Below, one piece after another: positions 62,371-64,000 of a stretch of DNA of 64,000 bases; positions within the stretch are counted from its first letter, which is position 1; each line of letters opens with the position of its first letter. The position numbers and the translations under genes were made by a program. The notes beneath the pieces are model-generated. The model had not been told where the DNA came from. It did no database searches and saw only the letters and a program-made list of their open reading frames with translations. The stretch is from the NCBI GenBank assembly GCA_009781475.1, contig WQYB01000005.1, positions 1 to 64,000 of the forward strand, given 5' to 3'. The stretch comes from Treponema sp. GTDB lineage: Bacteria; Spirochaetota; Spirochaetia; Treponematales; Breznakiellaceae.

Positions 62371-63372
62371 ATGAAAAATATATATTCTTTTCCAGTTTTA
62401 GTCATCATTATATTTTTATTTTTTTCAGTTAACCCGGTATTTTCCCGGGAACAAACAGATACTGATTATGGATTTTCACTTGCTCCCCAGTTTGGTTTTA
62501 TATCCGGTAAAGCTCTTGAACTTGTCTACCCTGACCAGTCAAGACCTCATATTGATTTATTAAGCGAATTAACCTGGGAAATGAAACCTGTCTATTATTT
62601 GGGTATTCAAATTGACATAAAACGCAATGATATAATGAGCGCAACCGGTTTTTTCTCATCAATTTCATTCAAGATGGGGATACCCGGTGTTTCAGGTATT
62701 CATGAAAACCGTGACTGGATGAACCTGCATAATAATAACTTAACTCATTTTTCAAGCCATACAAATAATACAAAACAGTTTTTTTGGCTTGATGCGGTTT
62801 TTGGCATATCAATACCTGCAGGAAATTTTTATTTAAAACCGTTTATCAGCGGTTCATGGATGCGTTTTTCTTTCTCGGGAACAGACGGTTATGGAAATTA
62901 TACATGGTTTACTCCTCCGGATGTTTCATATAGCGGTCAGGAGGTTATCCGTTATCAGCAGGATTGGTTTATACTAGCCATTGGATTTTCAGCAGGCACA
63001 AAAATTTTATCATCTTTTTCGGTTGATTTAACTTTTCAAATATCTCCTTTTACATACTGCGCTGCAAGAGACGATCATCTGCCTGTTATACTTCCGCCTC
63101 CGTTTTCAAATACAAACCATAAGATTTTTAAAGACTATACAAGTTTGGGGCTTTTTCTTGAACCAAGCGCAGCTATTTCCTTTTCAGCGGGTAGATTTGA
63201 TTTTTCTTTAATCGGCGCGTATCGTTATATTGGAAAAACCAGAGGTACTTCATATCTTGACAATAATAATACAGGATACTTCTCAAAAATCGGCAATGCG
63301 GGAGCTAGTTTATCATTTTTTGATATACGCTTTCTTGCCGGAATTAAAATCTGGCAAAATTTAAAAAATTAA
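62371..63372 (+). CDS. omptin-like outer-membrane beta-barrel
   Basis: The 333-residue protein has a signal peptide (IYSFPVLVIIIFLFFSVNPVFS) and barrel-like strands to the end. Segments align by eye with omptins (OmpT/Pla): ENRDWMNLHNNNLTHFSSH with DQDWMDSSNPGTWTDESRH, ARDDHLPV with the catalytic Asp/His DNDEHY, and TSYLDNNNTGYFSK with TSLYDHNNNTSDYSK. By that alignment one of the paired active-site Asp residues is Asn here, so activity is uncertain. The match is my own reading from memory, not a search. Divergent from the SH3 lipoprotein. Confidence 0.6.
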   Translation: MKNIYSFPVLVIIIFLFFSVNPVFSREQTDTDYGFSLAPQFGFISGKALELVYPDQSRPHIDLLSELTWEMKPVYYLGIQIDIKRNDIMSATGFFSSISFKMGIPGVSGIHENRDWMNLHNNNLTHFSSHTNNTKQFFWLDAVFGISIPAGNFYLKPFISGSWMRFSFSGTDGYGNYTWFTPPDVSYSGQEVIRYQQDWFILAIGFSAGTKILSSFSVDLTFQISPFTYCAARDDHLPVILPPPFSNTNHKIFKDYTSLGLFLEPSAAISFSAGRFDFSLIGAYRYIGKTRGTSYLDNNNTGYFSKIGNAGASLSFFDIRFLAGIKIWQNLKN

Positions 63373-63388
63373 TATAATTGGATTTTTT

Positions 63389-63784
63389 TTATAAAAACAG
63401 CGCATGCGGAAACAGAAAATGAATAATGGCAACGGCAAATAAAGCAAGTCCTATCGGTTTTCTAAACGCAAGGAGGCTGACCCCAAAACGATCCAGCTCT
63501 CCGGTTTTGGAAGATGTATTCTGACGGTACATTCCAAAAATCAATATTATACCGGCGATAACCCCGCTTGATGCAGGTATAAAATCACCTATAATTACGA
63601 ATTCCTTCATAGGAGCCAAAAGTTTAAGAATACCTGTAACAATGCTTAAAATGCCCAATACAAGAATGAAAGTGGGGTTATTAACCGGGACCAGTGTATT
63701 TTCAAATCTGCTGTCATCACCGCAAAACAAGATATACCCGGTGAGAAAATTACATAAGATGGACAAAAAATACAATTGTTCCAT
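63389..63784 (-). CDS. small membrane protein, four TM helices
   Basis: 131 residues with hydrophobic segments near 5-20, 36-56, 65-83 and 109-128. No known motif. The 16 bp between its stop and the convergent omptin-like stop hold no clear terminator. Confidence 0.7.
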   Translation of the reverse strand: MEQLYFLSILCNFLTGYILFCGDDSRFENTLVPVNNPTFILVLGILSIVTGILKLLAPMKEFVIIGDFIPASSGVIAGIILIFGMYRQNTSSKTGELDRFGVSLLAFRKPIGLALFAVAIIHFLFPHALFL

Positions 63785-63842
63785 ATTTAATTAATAACAG
63801 AAAAAAGGGGAAAAGTCAACTGATGATATGGAAAAGTATTAA

Positions 63843-64000
63843 TTATTCAGGCGAAAATTTAATTTGAAGGTTGTTTTTTTCATTTTGAAGCACCATTAAT
63901 AACACAGGTCCGTAATAAGGAGTAATAAAACGGTACTCTTCTTCTTTTTCAAAGCTAAAATAAATACGATGATAAAAAATATTTGAAGTCATGTCCGCAG
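63843..64000 (-). CDS. 3' end of a gene, cut by the window edge
   Basis: The minus strand is open from the right edge to a TAA at 63843-63845. The visible C-terminus reads NIFYHRIYFSFEKEEEYRF and ITPYYGPVLLMVLQNEKNNL, with a beta-strand-like end. Too little for a family call. Confidence 0.6.
   Translation of the reverse strand, partial: ADMTSNIFYHRIYFSFEKEEEYRFITPYYGPVLLMVLQNEKNNLQIKFSPE

Overview
The window looks like part of an AT-rich Treponema-type spirochaete chromosome. The case rests on the gene repertoire: a pair of MAF/DUF115 proteins, a regulator with two cyclic-nucleotide domains, PEGA and SUMF1-like lipid-proximal proteins, a FtsB-like protein and a giant secreted protein ending in a FlgD-Ig-like domain. 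Lipoproteins with loose lipoboxes, the gld-type ABC transporter and a Treponema-style acidic protein with 'ALTGDELDNI' motifs point the same way. The genus is inferred; there is no rRNA here, and I recognised no tRNA and no CRISPR.

Layout. 1-16.8 kb, mostly minus strand: hicBA, then a CdiA-CT-like toxin ORF behind a broken copy of a signal peptide, then a 14 kb gene for a 4654-residue exported repeat protein, then era only 7 bp downstream. The 5' end and leader of the giant gene are duplicated on either side of the toxin-like ORF, and each copy carries a GC-rich 120-nt element. 16.8-31 kb, mostly plus: a small gene with a palindromic operator, an epimerase, ferredoxin, M23 peptidase, PEGA proteins, smpB, the acidic protein and two MAF genes, MEMO and a degenerate GGDEF protein. 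31-38.8 kb, minus: diguanylate cyclase, rnz, a gldA-gldF-gldG-DUF4340 transporter and DUF2804. 38.8-41.4 kb, plus: murD and epmA.

41.4-50.8 kb, minus: nine tightly packed genes, rpsO-pnp-dut-lptF-lptG-tgt-HEAT-murB-OMP, with a good promoter before rpsO. 51-53.2 kb, plus: glgC and a VanY-like lipoprotein. 53.2-58.3 kb, minus: clpC, DUF192, a small exported protein and the double-cNMP regulator. 58.4-62 kb, plus: rsmD, TPR and rlmN with two small genes. 62-64 kb: envelope proteins, including an omptin-like barrel.

The most striking whole-window signal is a family of imperfect inverted repeats built on 'cacggag'/'ctccgtg' units. Several lie between genes as hairpins. At least four lie inside reading frames (era, epmA, the HEAT protein, the DUF192 lipoprotein), where they add extra in-frame peptides, much like the palindromic elements of Rickettsia. 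The second is the duplicated giant-gene leader with a relic signal peptide upstream of a toxin-like domain.
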